36,484 nucleotides of DNA from Clostridiales bacterium DTU053 (GCA_001512765.1 LFSO01000038.1:16882-53365); one strand, 5' to 3'; shown: positions 15,074-22,357, counted from the first letter of the stretch. Made by a program: numbers and translations. The notes: a model not told the origin generated them from the letters alone.

Positions 15074-15569
15074 CTATGGATTATAAGCATAAAACCTTTT
15101 AGAGCCGAGAATCGGTTTTACCCCTATTACAATGTCCCAAAGCGGCATGATTATGAAACGCGCGTCTATGTGAAGAAAAATCGGGAGATATAAAAGAAAA
15201 ACAGGTCTATTCCCGTTGTTGTTCTTATAAAATCAAGAGTGAAAGCTCAGAGAATTTAAGATAAGCCCCCGCTTTTTTTATTTTGCGCTGTAGTTTTCTC
15301 GCGTTGGCGCCGAGTTTCACAGCGGCAAAAATCATCTTAACAAACATAAAAGCGGTCGAGAAATCAAGGTCACCGTACAATAGCTCAAAAAGCAGTATTT
15401 CACCTAAGATTTTGCCTTGCCTAAAACCTCTGTAAGCAAAAAACGGCGGAAAAGACGCATCCGATGTAATAGATTATTAAAGAAACGGTAAACAGTTTTT
15501 TTTGCCTTGTTTCGGGAGTCTTAATTGCCGTTGCGTTTATGCTGAGCCCTTCATTATTAATTCCTCTTT
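15074..15569 (-). pseudogene. Possible decayed membrane-protein gene, three frames
   Basis: Between pduL and the SCP2 operon the minus strand shows three overlapping stop-bounded segments with coding-like composition: about 15569-15421 (ends in a membrane-like stretch LFTVSLIIYYIGCVFSAVF), about 15477-15225 (GEILLFELLYGDLDFSTAF, then a basic helix ANARKLQRKIKKAG) and about 15231-15074 (PVFLLYLPIFLHIDARF). They follow each other in order with frame changes. An AAGAGG site and ATG at 15554 stand at the expected beginning, but that frame stops after five codons. I do not recognise the ancestor. It may be a frameshifted relic or chance. Confidence 0.33.
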
Positions 15570-15702
15570 AAGAGGTCAATTACAGCTTATGCGAAATTTT
15601 GGAATGGGCTGCGAATTAAACTTAAGATGTTTTTGCAATTGTGTAAAATTAAAAACAATTAAATAAAAATTAAAATTAATATGGTAAGATTGTACAGTAA
15701 AT

Positions 15703-15710
15703 GCTATAAT
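15703..15710 (+). promoter_or_regulatory. Extended -10 promoter of the SCP2/transketolase operon
   Basis: TGCTATAAT, a consensus -10 with the TGn extension, at 15702-15710. No good -35 is at the right distance (TGGTAA at 15682). The start site would be near 15717, ten bases before the structured leader. Confidence 0.65.
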
Positions 15711-15726
15711 ATTATCGTATGTTCGC

Positions 15727-15788
15727 CCACAGTTATTTTCGGATTTTCCTGACTTTAGGAAATCGCAACGAATCCGCAAATAATGTGG
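15727..15788 (+). promoter_or_regulatory. Structured 62-nt leader element of the operon
   Basis: Three stacked helices can be drawn. The outer one has 11 pairs (15727-15738 with 15778-15788, G15732 bulged). The middle one is CGGATT (15740-15745) with AATCCG (15771-15776). The inner one is TTCCT (15746-15750, using T15746-A15761 onward) with AGGAA (15757-15761), closed by a six-base loop. A nine-base bulge, A15762-G70, sits on the 3' side between the inner and middle helices. It ends 30 bases before the start codon and 16 before the ribosome binding site. There is no T run, so it is not a terminator. It matches no riboswitch consensus I know; a cis-regulatory RNA or a protein-binding site is possible. 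Confidence 0.6.
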
Positions 15789-15818
15789 CTAAATTTATAC
15801 TAAAGAGGAGGAATAGCC

Positions 15819-16580
15819 TTGACGGATGCAAAAACTCTTGCGTACATAAACATGTATGCTGTCCTGGGTACTCTCGAAAATCTATGTGAGCTGGACCCGA
15901 AGGCGAGCGCGCTGCTCACTAACAAAAAGCCTATATCCATCGCCTTTGATGTAAAGGGCGGCCCCGTTGCCACCATTACATTCAAAAACGGCAAGTGCAG
16001 AATGGTTGACTCGATTTTGCCCGACGCGGACATTAAAATCCCCTTCTCAAGCCCCGAAAAGTTCAACGGTCTTATCGACGGCACAGTTACCCCCATTCCC
16101 ACAAAGGGATTCACAAAGATTCCTTTCCTTCTTAAAGAGTTCAAAAAGCTTACCGACCTTCTCTCATCCTACATGAGGGCCGAGCCGGAAAAACTCGAGG
16201 ACGAGGAATTCTTCAGAATCAGCACAAGCCTTATGTTCTACACAATCTGTGTCGCAGTGGCGCAGATAGGCAACAATGATGAGATAGGCAAGTTCTCCGC
16301 AAGCCACATGGTTGACGGCGACATCATGATTTCCATAGCCGACGGCCCCGCAGCAACCGTCAGGGTCAGAAATCACCGACTCGTCACCATCAAGAAGGCC
16401 CCCGAGAATCCAAGGGCTGTCATGGAGTTTTCAAGCATCCGCCTTGCAAGGGACCTGTTTGACGGCAAGGTCAACGCAGTCGCATGCATCGGCGACGGCA
16501 GCATCAGGATGCGCGGCATGATTTCCATGGTTGACAACCTCAACAGAATACTTGACCGTGTCGGTCTGTATCTTGCGTAA
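15819..16580 (+). CDS. Tandem SCP2-fold (sterol-carrier-like) protein
   Basis: A 253-residue soluble protein made of two SCP2-like repeats. The first (about 33-118) reads as an SCP2 core: IAFDVKGGPVATITFKNGK, ADIKIPFSSPEKFNGLIDG, then an amphipathic helix. The second (about 155-253) has ISIADGPAATVRVRNHR, AVMEFSSIRLARDLFDGKV and GDGSIRMRGMISMVDNLNRIL. SCP2 domains bind hydrophobic ligands such as fatty acyl chains in a tunnel, and also occur as accessory domains in enzymes. The TTG start is chosen because GAGGAGG lies seven bases ahead. First gene of the operon; the sixth gene has the same two-repeat architecture. No signal peptide or membrane segment. Confidence 0.72.
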   Translation: MTDAKTLAYINMYAVLGTLENLCELDPKASALLTNKKPISIAFDVKGGPVATITFKNGKCRMVDSILPDADIKIPFSSPEKFNGLIDGTVTPIPTKGFTKIPFLLKEFKKLTDLLSSYMRAEPEKLEDEEFFRISTSLMFYTICVAVAQIGNNDEIGKFSASHMVDGDIMISIADGPAATVRVRNHRLVTIKKAPENPRAVMEFSSIRLARDLFDGKVNAVACIGDGSIRMRGMISMVDNLNRILDRVGLYLA

Positions 16581-16592
16581 GGAGGAGTGGAA

Positions 16593-17855
16593 ATGGCAAG
16601 AGAGATTAATAAGTACGACAAAAGCCGTGAATGGTTTAAACGCGCGGTAGAGGTCATTCCTTCAGGCGTTTACGGACATCTTGGTCCCGCCGAGGGCTGC
16701 TTTATCCCCGTTGACGCGTTCCCCCTGTTCTCCGAAAGAGCTCAGGGCGCATACTTCTGGGATGTTGACGGCAACCGCTTTATAGACTATATGTGCGCTT
16801 ACGGCCCCAATGTGCTGGGCTACGGCGACCCCGATGTTGACAACGCCGCCATTGAGCAATTAAAGAAGGCAAACTGCACCACTTCTCCCTCCTACAAGAT
16901 GGTAGAGCTGGCAGAGCTGCTTGTGGACACCGTTCACAGTGCAGACTGGGCTTTCTTTGCCAAGAACGGCGGAGATGTCACAACCCTTGCGATAATGACC
17001 GCGAGAGCCGCCACCCACAGAAAGAAGATAGTCTTTACAAAGGGCTTCTATCACGGCGTGGCTCCCTGGACTCAGAAGATAGACTATCCCGGCGTACTGC
17101 CCGAGGATGTCGCCAACAATATCTATATCCCCTGGAACGACGCTGACGCCTTTGAAAAGGTCATAGCCGAGAACGAGGGCGAAATCGCCGCTTTCATCTC
17201 CACGCCTTATATGCACGGCAACTTTGTTGACAATGTTCTGCCGGCAGAAGGCTATTGGAAGAGAATCAGAGAGCTTTGCGACAAGCACGGCATAGTTCTC
17301 ATCTGCGACGATGTACGCTGCGGCTTCCGTCTTGACCTGGCAGGCAGCGACCACTATTTCGGCTTTGAGGCAGACCTTATCTGCTTCTGCAAGGCTATAG
17401 CCAACGGCTGGAATATGTCCGCCCTCTGCGGCAAGGAGCATCTGAAATCCGTAGTCAGCGGCATTACCTATACGGGCAGCTACTGGCTGTCGGCAGCTCC
17501 CTTCGCTGCAGCCATCGCCACAATCAATAAGTTAAAGGCAATCGACGGTCCCAAGATGTTCAAAGAAAAGGGCACCCTCCTTGCCGAAGGCTTAAAGGCC
17601 GCCGCCGCAAACAACGGCTTTGACCTTATTGTATCCGGCGAACCTGCTCTCTTCTATCTCAGAATAGCCAACGACGACTCCCTCATGCTCCATCAGGAGT
17701 GGGTCGCCGAGTGCGTAAAGAGGGGCGTATTCTTCACTAACCATCACAACCACTTCATCAACGCCGCTCTGACCGAAGAGGACATTGCAGAAACCATAGA
17801 AGTCGCTGAGGAAGCCTTCAAGGTAGTAAAGAGAAATCACCCTGAGCTTCAGTAA
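16593..17855 (+). CDS. Class III aminotransferase, glutamate-1-semialdehyde-aminomutase-like
   Basis: A 420-residue PLP enzyme of fold type I, subgroup III. Recognisable parts: the N-terminal VIPSGVYGHLGP, FWDVDGNRFIDYMCAYGPNVLGY, the phosphate-binding region FFAKNGGDVTTLAIMTARAAT, FYHG, the cofactor-ring Asp in LICDDVRCGFR, the Schiff-base lysine in LICFCKAIANGWN, and the TYTGSYWLSAAPFAAAIA loop. It is GSA-AT-like but hemL itself is unlikely: no heme genes are near and the operon is quite different. It would aminate an aldehyde or ketone. ATG at 16593 is preferred because GGAGGAG sits seven bases ahead; GTG at 16587 overlaps that site. Only 12 bases separate it from the SCP2 gene, so they are co-translated. 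Confidence 0.85.
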   Translation: MAREINKYDKSREWFKRAVEVIPSGVYGHLGPAEGCFIPVDAFPLFSERAQGAYFWDVDGNRFIDYMCAYGPNVLGYGDPDVDNAAIEQLKKANCTTSPSYKMVELAELLVDTVHSADWAFFAKNGGDVTTLAIMTARAATHRKKIVFTKGFYHGVAPWTQKIDYPGVLPEDVANNIYIPWNDADAFEKVIAENEGEIAAFISTPYMHGNFVDNVLPAEGYWKRIRELCDKHGIVLICDDVRCGFRLDLAGSDHYFGFEADLICFCKAIANGWNMSALCGKEHLKSVVSGITYTGSYWLSAAPFAAAIATINKLKAIDGPKMFKEKGTLLAEGLKAAAANNGFDLIVSGEPALFYLRIANDDSLMLHQEWVAECVKRGVFFTNHHNHFINAALTEEDIAETIEVAEEAFKVVKRNHPELQ

Positions 17856-17876
17856 GTGATAAGCGGGAGGTACAAA

Positions 17877-18296
17877 GTGTTCTACGGCAATGAGTACGAA
17901 GCGGTAACAAGCTACAGTGCTATAAGGGACTCTGTTGCGGGATTTATGTTCTTTGCCCTTATATTCACTTCCGTTACCTTCTTCATTTCCTTCATTCCCA
18001 TGATAATTGCCTATGTGCGAAAGCACCCCAAAAGGCAGTTTATCGCCATAATCAGCTTCATTGTACCTCCCCTCGGATTCATAATAGCCCTTATCTGGGC
18101 GCTTACTGACACAGACCCGGAAAATCAGTGGTTCTCAAATCTCTTTTCCTCCCGCAAAAAAGAGCCGGACGACACTCCGAGGCCCGACCCCCAGCTTTTA
18201 AAGGCATTGTTTCACCTTGACTCTTTATACAGGCAGGGGATTCTGACCGAGGAGGAGTACAAAGAAAAGCGGGCGGAAATAATCAAAAGACTTTAA
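17877..18296 (+). CDS. Small membrane protein with C-terminal SHOCT domain
   Basis: A 140-residue protein. Two hydrophobic segments (about 23-46 and 56-76) make a membrane hairpin, followed by a polar linker and a C-terminal SHOCT motif (LLKALFHLDSLYRQGILTEEEYKEKRAEIIKRL in parts: L-x-x-L-x-x-L-Y-x-x-G-I-L-T-x-E-E-Y). SHOCT helices are short oligomerisation elements often attached to membrane or secreted proteins. The start is GTG at 17877, seven bases after GGGAGG; an in-frame GTG at 17856 lacks a site. It lies inside the operon, and could tether the pathway enzymes to the membrane. That role is only a guess. Confidence 0.7.
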   Translation: MFYGNEYEAVTSYSAIRDSVAGFMFFALIFTSVTFFISFIPMIIAYVRKHPKRQFIAIISFIVPPLGFIIALIWALTDTDPENQWFSNLFSSRKKEPDDTPRPDPQLLKALFHLDSLYRQGILTEEEYKEKRAEIIKRL

Positions 18297-18350
18297 ATGC
18301 GGCGCTGACCCTTACTTGCTAAACAAAATTAATGGACTGGAGGTAAATCA

Positions 18351-19220
18351 ATGGCACTGAAAAAAGCCGATTGGCTCGCCCTTGAAAAAAAGGCTCACGA
18401 GCTGAGGCGACTTACCCTTGATACCACCTTTTGGGCCGGCAGCGGACATATTGGTGGCGGCATGAGCGTTCTTGATATGCTCACAATTCTTTATCACCGT
18501 TATATGAACATTAAGCTTGAAGACCCCAACTGGGAGGACAGAGACCGTCTTGTCCTCAGCAAAGGTCACGCCGGCATAGCCTATGCCCCCGTTCTCTGCG
18601 ATTTGGGCTGGAACGACATGGAGCAGCTCAAAACCTTTAACCACACCAACTCCCTTATGGGTATGCACCTTGACTCCAATAAGGTTGTGGGCGTTGACGC
18701 CTCCACTGGCTCACTGGGACACGGCCTTTCAATCGCCGTGGGCATGGCTCTTGCGGCAAAGGTTCTGGGCAAAACCTATAAAACATACTGCATCCTCGGC
18801 GACGGCGAGTGCGACGAGGGCTCCAACTGGGAGGCAGCAATGACCGCCGCCCACTATAAGGTAAACAACCTTATTACATTCGTTGACCGCAACAAGTGCA
18901 TGATTGACGGCAAGACAGAAGATGTCATGGGACTCGAGCCCTTTGCCGACAAGTGGAAGTCATTCGGCTTCATCGTAAAAGAGGTCGACGGACATAACTT
19001 CAACGAACTTTCCGAGGCTATTGACTTTGCTCTTAACAACGACGGCGCTCCCGTAGTAATCATAGCCCACACCATAAAGGGCGCAGGCATCGACTTTATG
19101 GAGGACAACTATGTATGGCACTACGGCGCCATTGACAGCGACAAGTACGAGGACGCAAAGAAGAGCCTTGACGCATACTACAAGAAGCGTGTAGAGCGCG
19201 CAGAAAGGGAGGGAGCATAA
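18351..19220 (+). CDS. Transketolase, N-terminal (TPP-binding) subunit
   Basis: The TPP-binding half of a split transketolase, 289 residues. Seen are LDTTFWAGSGHIGGGMSVLDML, the catalytic-site histidine region LSKGHAGIAYAP, DASTGSLGHGLSIAVGMALA and the TPP/Mg motif GDGECDEGSNWEAA ending in VNN, with HTIKGAG near the C-terminus. Together with the next gene it would transfer a two-carbon ketol unit between a ketose donor and an aldehyde acceptor. Split transketolases are common in Clostridia and archaea; some serve pentose metabolism, others specialised pathways. GGAGG precedes the ATG. The stop is two bases before the start of the C-terminal subunit gene. Confidence 0.93.
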   Translation: MALKKADWLALEKKAHELRRLTLDTTFWAGSGHIGGGMSVLDMLTILYHRYMNIKLEDPNWEDRDRLVLSKGHAGIAYAPVLCDLGWNDMEQLKTFNHTNSLMGMHLDSNKVVGVDASTGSLGHGLSIAVGMALAAKVLGKTYKTYCILGDGECDEGSNWEAAMTAAHYKVNNLITFVDRNKCMIDGKTEDVMGLEPFADKWKSFGFIVKEVDGHNFNELSEAIDFALNNDGAPVVIIAHTIKGAGIDFMEDNYVWHYGAIDSDKYEDAKKSLDAYYKKRVERAEREGA

Positions 19221-19222
19221 TT

Positions 19223-20233
19223 ATGGCAGGAGGACTTACTTACACAGCCGTTGATTCCACATCTCTTTCAACTGCTGAGATTTACGGAAAAGCATTGGTA
19301 GAGCTGGGCAGAGAGCATCCCGAGGTCGTTGCTCTGACCGCTGACCTCGCAAAGTCAACCAAAATCGGCGACTTCATGAAGGAGTTCCCCGAGCGTTTCT
19401 TCAATGTGGGCATTGCCGAGCAGAACCTCCTCGGCGTTGCGGCAGGTATGGCAAAGTCGGGTCTTGTTCCCTTTGCTTCAACCTTCTCGCAGTTCGCCTC
19501 CTTCAGAGCCGCTGACCAGCTCCACACCGACATTTGCTATCAGAATGTAAATGTCAAGGTTATCGCAACCCATTCGGGAACCTCCTTCGGCCAGGCAGGC
19601 TCCACTCACCACGCAATCTGCGACTTAGCCGTTACAAGGTCCATCCCGAATCTTACAGTTATAGTTCCCGCCGACGGCGTGGAAACCTACAATGCCGTAA
19701 TGGCGGCATACGAAACACCCGGCCCCTTCTACATCCGCATTAACAGAGGCTTTGACAGGGTGCTCTATAAGGATTCCAACTACGGCTTTGAGGTCGGCAA
19801 GGCTGTCACCGTAAAGGAAGGCACCGACATCACCGTCATCGCCTGCGGCTCATGCGTATTCCAGGCTCTGCAGGCCGCTGAGTTCCTTGAGAAGACCGAC
19901 GGACTGAAAGTCAGAGTTCTCGATATGCACACCATCAAGCCCATCGACAAAGAGGCTATCCAGAAGGCAGTATTCGAGACAAGAAGAATCATCACCGTTG
20001 AGGACCACAATATTCTCGGCGGTCTCGGCTCCGCCGTTGCCGAGGTCGTTGTTGACTACGGCAAGGCATGCGCCTTCAAGAAACTCGGCATTCCCGACAA
20101 GTTCGCCCCCATCGGTCTGCATGAGGATATTATGTCCATCGTGGGCATCGACTCCAACGGCATAATCGAGGCCGTAAGAGAGGTAATGGGCAAAGACTTT
20201 GAGCTTGATGACGACTGGGACGATGAGGTCTAA
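19223..20233 (+). CDS. Transketolase, C-terminal subunit
   Basis: The pyrimidine-binding and C-terminal domains of the split transketolase, 336 residues. The catalytic glutamate that activates TPP lies in FFNVGIAEQNLLGVAAGMA. The FSQFASFRAADQLHTD and THSGTSFGQAGSTHHAICDLA segments follow, the latter carrying active-site histidines. The C-terminal domain has VIACGSCVFQALQAA and VEDHNILGGLGSAVAEV. It is complete for a subunit of this type and must pair with the preceding gene product. GGGAGGGAGC within the end of that gene acts as ribosome binding site, so expression is coupled. The C-terminal tail FELDDDWDDEV is unusually acidic. Confidence 0.93.
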   Translation: MAGGLTYTAVDSTSLSTAEIYGKALVELGREHPEVVALTADLAKSTKIGDFMKEFPERFFNVGIAEQNLLGVAAGMAKSGLVPFASTFSQFASFRAADQLHTDICYQNVNVKVIATHSGTSFGQAGSTHHAICDLAVTRSIPNLTVIVPADGVETYNAVMAAYETPGPFYIRINRGFDRVLYKDSNYGFEVGKAVTVKEGTDITVIACGSCVFQALQAAEFLEKTDGLKVRVLDMHTIKPIDKEAIQKAVFETRRIITVEDHNILGGLGSAVAEVVVDYGKACAFKKLGIPDKFAPIGLHEDIMSIVGIDSNGIIEAVREVMGKDFELDDDWDDEV

Positions 20234-20265
20234 GCTCCTTAAAAATTTAAAATAAGGAGGATAAT

Positions 20266-21072
20266 ATGGCTGATAATTTAACATTGATGACGAATAAAAT
20301 ATTTCTTAACGCCGCCCTGCCTCTTGTCAAGGTCATTGCCACCGATGTCCCGTCCCTTGCGAAGAAGTTTAAAAACATACACGCCGTAATTCAGGTCAGC
20401 GCTCTTGACAGCTCTGAGCCCCACGGCAAAGCGGCAACCCATTTCGTGGTCAACGCAGGGGAGTGGCTTGTTCACGCCGACAAGGTCTCCACAAAGGTAA
20501 ATGTGGAGCTTCAGTTTAAGAGCAGAGAGGCTATGAACGACTTCTTCAAGGGCAAGATTTCCCCCGCCACACTGCCCAAGATGATAGGAGTCACCAAGAA
20601 CCTAAAGGCATTCATCGCCTTTATGTCGGTGCTTCTGAAGATGTCGTCCCTTCTGGGCGCCACTCAGCCGCCCGAGGATTACGAGGAGAAAAAGCTGCTT
20701 GTAAAGTGCTTCTTCTACCTTCTGTCCAGCGGTATCAGCCAGCTTAACAAGAGCGGTCACGAGGCTGTCCATTCATGGGCGCTCAAGAGCCCCGACCGCG
20801 TCTATGCGTGGGCTGTTGACGGCGAGCCCGAGGTATCGGCATACCTGCGCGTAAAGGCAGGCAAGACAAAGGCAGGCAGGGGAGAGTACAAAAGGTCAAT
20901 GCCCTTCTTCAAGATGCGCTTTGACTCCCTTGACTCCGCCCTTGGAATACTTATGCAGACGGACGATATGCTGGAGTCCACAAGACAGGGCAAGCTGATA
21001 ATGGACGGCGCTCCCGAATTCGGCGCCCAAATCGGCGAGTTTATGATGCTTGTGGGCGAGCTGGCAAAATAA
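20266..21072 (+). CDS. Second tandem SCP2-fold protein
   Basis: A 268-residue soluble protein with weak but clear likeness to the first operon gene. Repeat one (about 40-110): HFVVNAGEWLVHADKV, VNVELQFKSREAMNDFFKGK and a helix ending PKMIGV. After a hydrophobic helical linker (about 115-165), repeat two (about 175-268) has VYAWAVDGEPEVSAYLRV, FFKMRFDSLDSALGILM and GKLIMDGAPEFGAQIGEFMMLV. The order strand, strand, helix, G-K-(I/L) turn, helix is the SCP2 plan. It would bind a hydrophobic ligand; whether it carries a substrate or has lost the cavity cannot be read here. GGAGG is ten bases ahead of the ATG. A terminator follows. Confidence 0.65.
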   Translation: MADNLTLMTNKIFLNAALPLVKVIATDVPSLAKKFKNIHAVIQVSALDSSEPHGKAATHFVVNAGEWLVHADKVSTKVNVELQFKSREAMNDFFKGKISPATLPKMIGVTKNLKAFIAFMSVLLKMSSLLGATQPPEDYEEKKLLVKCFFYLLSSGISQLNKSGHEAVHSWALKSPDRVYAWAVDGEPEVSAYLRVKAGKTKAGRGEYKRSMPFFKMRFDSLDSALGILMQTDDMLESTRQGKLIMDGAPEFGAQIGEFMMLVGELAK

Positions 21073-21088
21073 AACCCGCTAAACCAAT

Positions 21089-21118
21089 CACAGGGGAGTT
21101 TATCTCCCCTGTTTTTTA
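21089..21118 (+). terminator. Terminator between the operon and the PIG-L gene
   Basis: ACAGGGGAG / CTCCCCTGT stem with a TTTAT loop and a TTTTTT tail, 10 bases before the PIG-L start. The PIG-L gene has no obvious promoter of its own in the 56-base gap, so read-through may drive it. Confidence 0.85.
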
Positions 21119-21128
21119 AGGTGATTTA

Positions 21129-21869
21129 ATGAGTAAAATCCTTTTTATCGGCGCCCATAACGACGAGTGCGAGTACGGCACGGGCGGAATCGCCGCGCTG
21201 CTGTCACACGCCGGTCATGAGGTAATGTTTTTAAATGTGGCTTGCAAACGCCACTCAGTGAGAACTCCCGAAAGGCTCAAAGTCGAGGAGGAGATGGAAA
21301 GAAGAGCCGCGGAAATCTTGGGCGCGAAAAAGAAAATCGTCGGGGACAGAAGCTCCTCTGCTTACTTTCAAACCCCCGAAAACACGGAAATCATAATGAA
21401 CGAGATAATCGCTTTCAAGCCCGACATAGTCTTTATGCACTGGCCAAAGGACAATCATATCGAGCATAGGGAGGTCTCGCGCGCGACCCTTGACGCTCTC
21501 TGCCTTGCGGCGGTCAGATGCGTGGTTCCGAGCGAAACCTACGCTTTTGAGGCGGGTCCCGACCAGACTATGCAGTATTTTCAGCCAGACATCTATATTG
21601 ATATAACGGAAGCGGCTCCCCTTGTGGAAAAGAGCCTTAAAACCTTTGACATGGAGCACGCGAACGGCGAGGAGCTTTGGAGGGAAAAGGAAGTCTGCGC
21701 AAGGTTCAGAGGCCACCTTGCGGGCGTAAAATACGCAGAGACGCTAAAGATAATAAAATTCCCGACAGGCTTTGAGGAAAACGAGCTTTTGCTCCCAAAA
21801 CTTCTGAAAGGCAAATTCTCCTGGCACAATGTCGGCATGTACCCCTGGGGACGACAGTATTTTCTCTAA
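21129..21869 (+). CDS. PIG-L family deacetylase (LmbE-like)
   Basis: A 246-residue zinc-dependent deacetylase of the PIG-L/LmbE fold. It opens KILFIGAHNDECEYGTGG, where the family normally has AH(P/S)DDE; here Asn replaces the proline. The second zinc/catalytic motif is HWPKDNHIEHREVSRAT (HPDHxxxH type, with the three histidines and Asp kept). Known members remove N-acetyl groups from sugar conjugates (GlcNAc-PI, GlcNAc-inositol, bacillithiol precursors) or from lipids and antibiotics. It lies 56 bases behind the SCP2/transketolase operon on the same strand and may belong to that pathway. AAGGTGA precedes the ATG. Confidence 0.88.
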   Translation: MSKILFIGAHNDECEYGTGGIAALLSHAGHEVMFLNVACKRHSVRTPERLKVEEEMERRAAEILGAKKKIVGDRSSSAYFQTPENTEIIMNEIIAFKPDIVFMHWPKDNHIEHREVSRATLDALCLAAVRCVVPSETYAFEAGPDQTMQYFQPDIYIDITEAAPLVEKSLKTFDMEHANGEELWREKEVCARFRGHLAGVKYAETLKIIKFPTGFEENELLLPKLLKGKFSWHNVGMYPWGRQYFL

Positions 21870-21882
21870 AGCCCAGCTAAGG

Positions 21883-21910
21883 TAAAGCACAGCCCTGCTG
21901 TGCTTTTTAT
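21883..21910 (+). terminator. Terminator after the PIG-L gene
   Basis: AAAGCACAGC / GCTGTGCTTT stem with a CCT loop and T run. Confidence 0.88.
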
Positions 21911-21971
21911 TTTCTTAAAAAGACTGTCCGAAAAAGCATCCTCCCGCTCACCGTCGTACCGTCCCACCCTA

Positions 21972-21997
21972 CCCCGCATGGCAGCCGCCCTGCGGGG
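21972..21997 (+). repeat. Repeat hairpin, copy 1 (with T tail)
   Basis: CCCCGCA / TGCGGGG stem around T+GGCAGCCGCCC, followed here by TTTTTTC so it could act as a terminator. The 26-nt sequence is repeated exactly at 22160. Confidence 0.75.
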
Positions 21998-22159
21998 TTT
22001 TTTCTTTTGAGCGACCCGCCGCCAGAGAGCCCGCCGCCTGCCCATAGAGAATTCCGCACCCCGCCCCCACAGGCGCGCGGCTTTTCCCCTCCGCACTGCG
22101 TCATCCGCGCCACAACCTCAAACAGAGCAGGAATATCCGCCAGCCGATACCTTTCCCCA

Positions 22160-22185
22160 CCCCGCATGGCAGCCGCCCTGCGGGG
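22160..22185 (+). repeat. Repeat hairpin, copy 2
   Basis: Exact copy of 21972-21997 (27 identical bases counting the preceding A), 188 bases downstream, here without a T tail. Confidence 0.75.
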
Positions 22186-22357
22186 GAGGTCGTATGGGTG
22201 ACCCGCCGACGACGGCAGAGCCGACCTGCCCGCCGCTGAGGGTAGTGTACCCGCCCTCAGACCCGCCGCCCGCAGCCGCAAAAACCGCGCCGCATAGGAG
22301 CCTCCGCACCCGCCGCTCCGTGGCGCCGACCTGATAAAGTTCACCGTCCAAAAGCGC

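Larger units (their letters stand above)
21930..22350. other. C-rich non-coding island C with repeated hairpins
   Basis: About 420 bases, GC-rich and C-skewed on the plus strand like islands A and B. It holds two copies of one hairpin (21972-21997, 22160-22185) and another GC hairpin, CTGAGGG / CCCTCAG, at 22236-22260. ORFs of up to 174 codons cross it on the minus strand but are low complexity (Gly, Arg, Ala) and lack ribosome binding sites; one of them merely overlaps rplL. Confidence 0.55.

Noticed and set aside
15576-15779. Minus-strand 67-codon ORF through the SCP2 operon leader
   Set aside because: It crosses the promoter and structured leader and is A/T-driven in composition; no ribosome binding site was seen.
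15727-15788. A TPP riboswitch in the transketolase operon leader
   Set aside because: The leader lacks the CTGAGA and related conserved elements of the TPP aptamer and is far too short.
16860-17441. Minus-strand 193-codon ORF inside the aminotransferase gene
   Set aside because: Antisense shadow of a strongly conserved coding frame.
16593-17855. Assignment of the aminotransferase as hemL
   Set aside because: It resembles glutamate-1-semialdehyde aminomutase, but no heme genes are near and the operon of transketolase and SCP2 genes points to another role.
21972-22185. A CRISPR array made of the two identical 26-nt repeats
   Set aside because: Only two copies, 188 bases apart with no regular spacing, no cas genes, and one copy doubles as a terminator-like hairpin.
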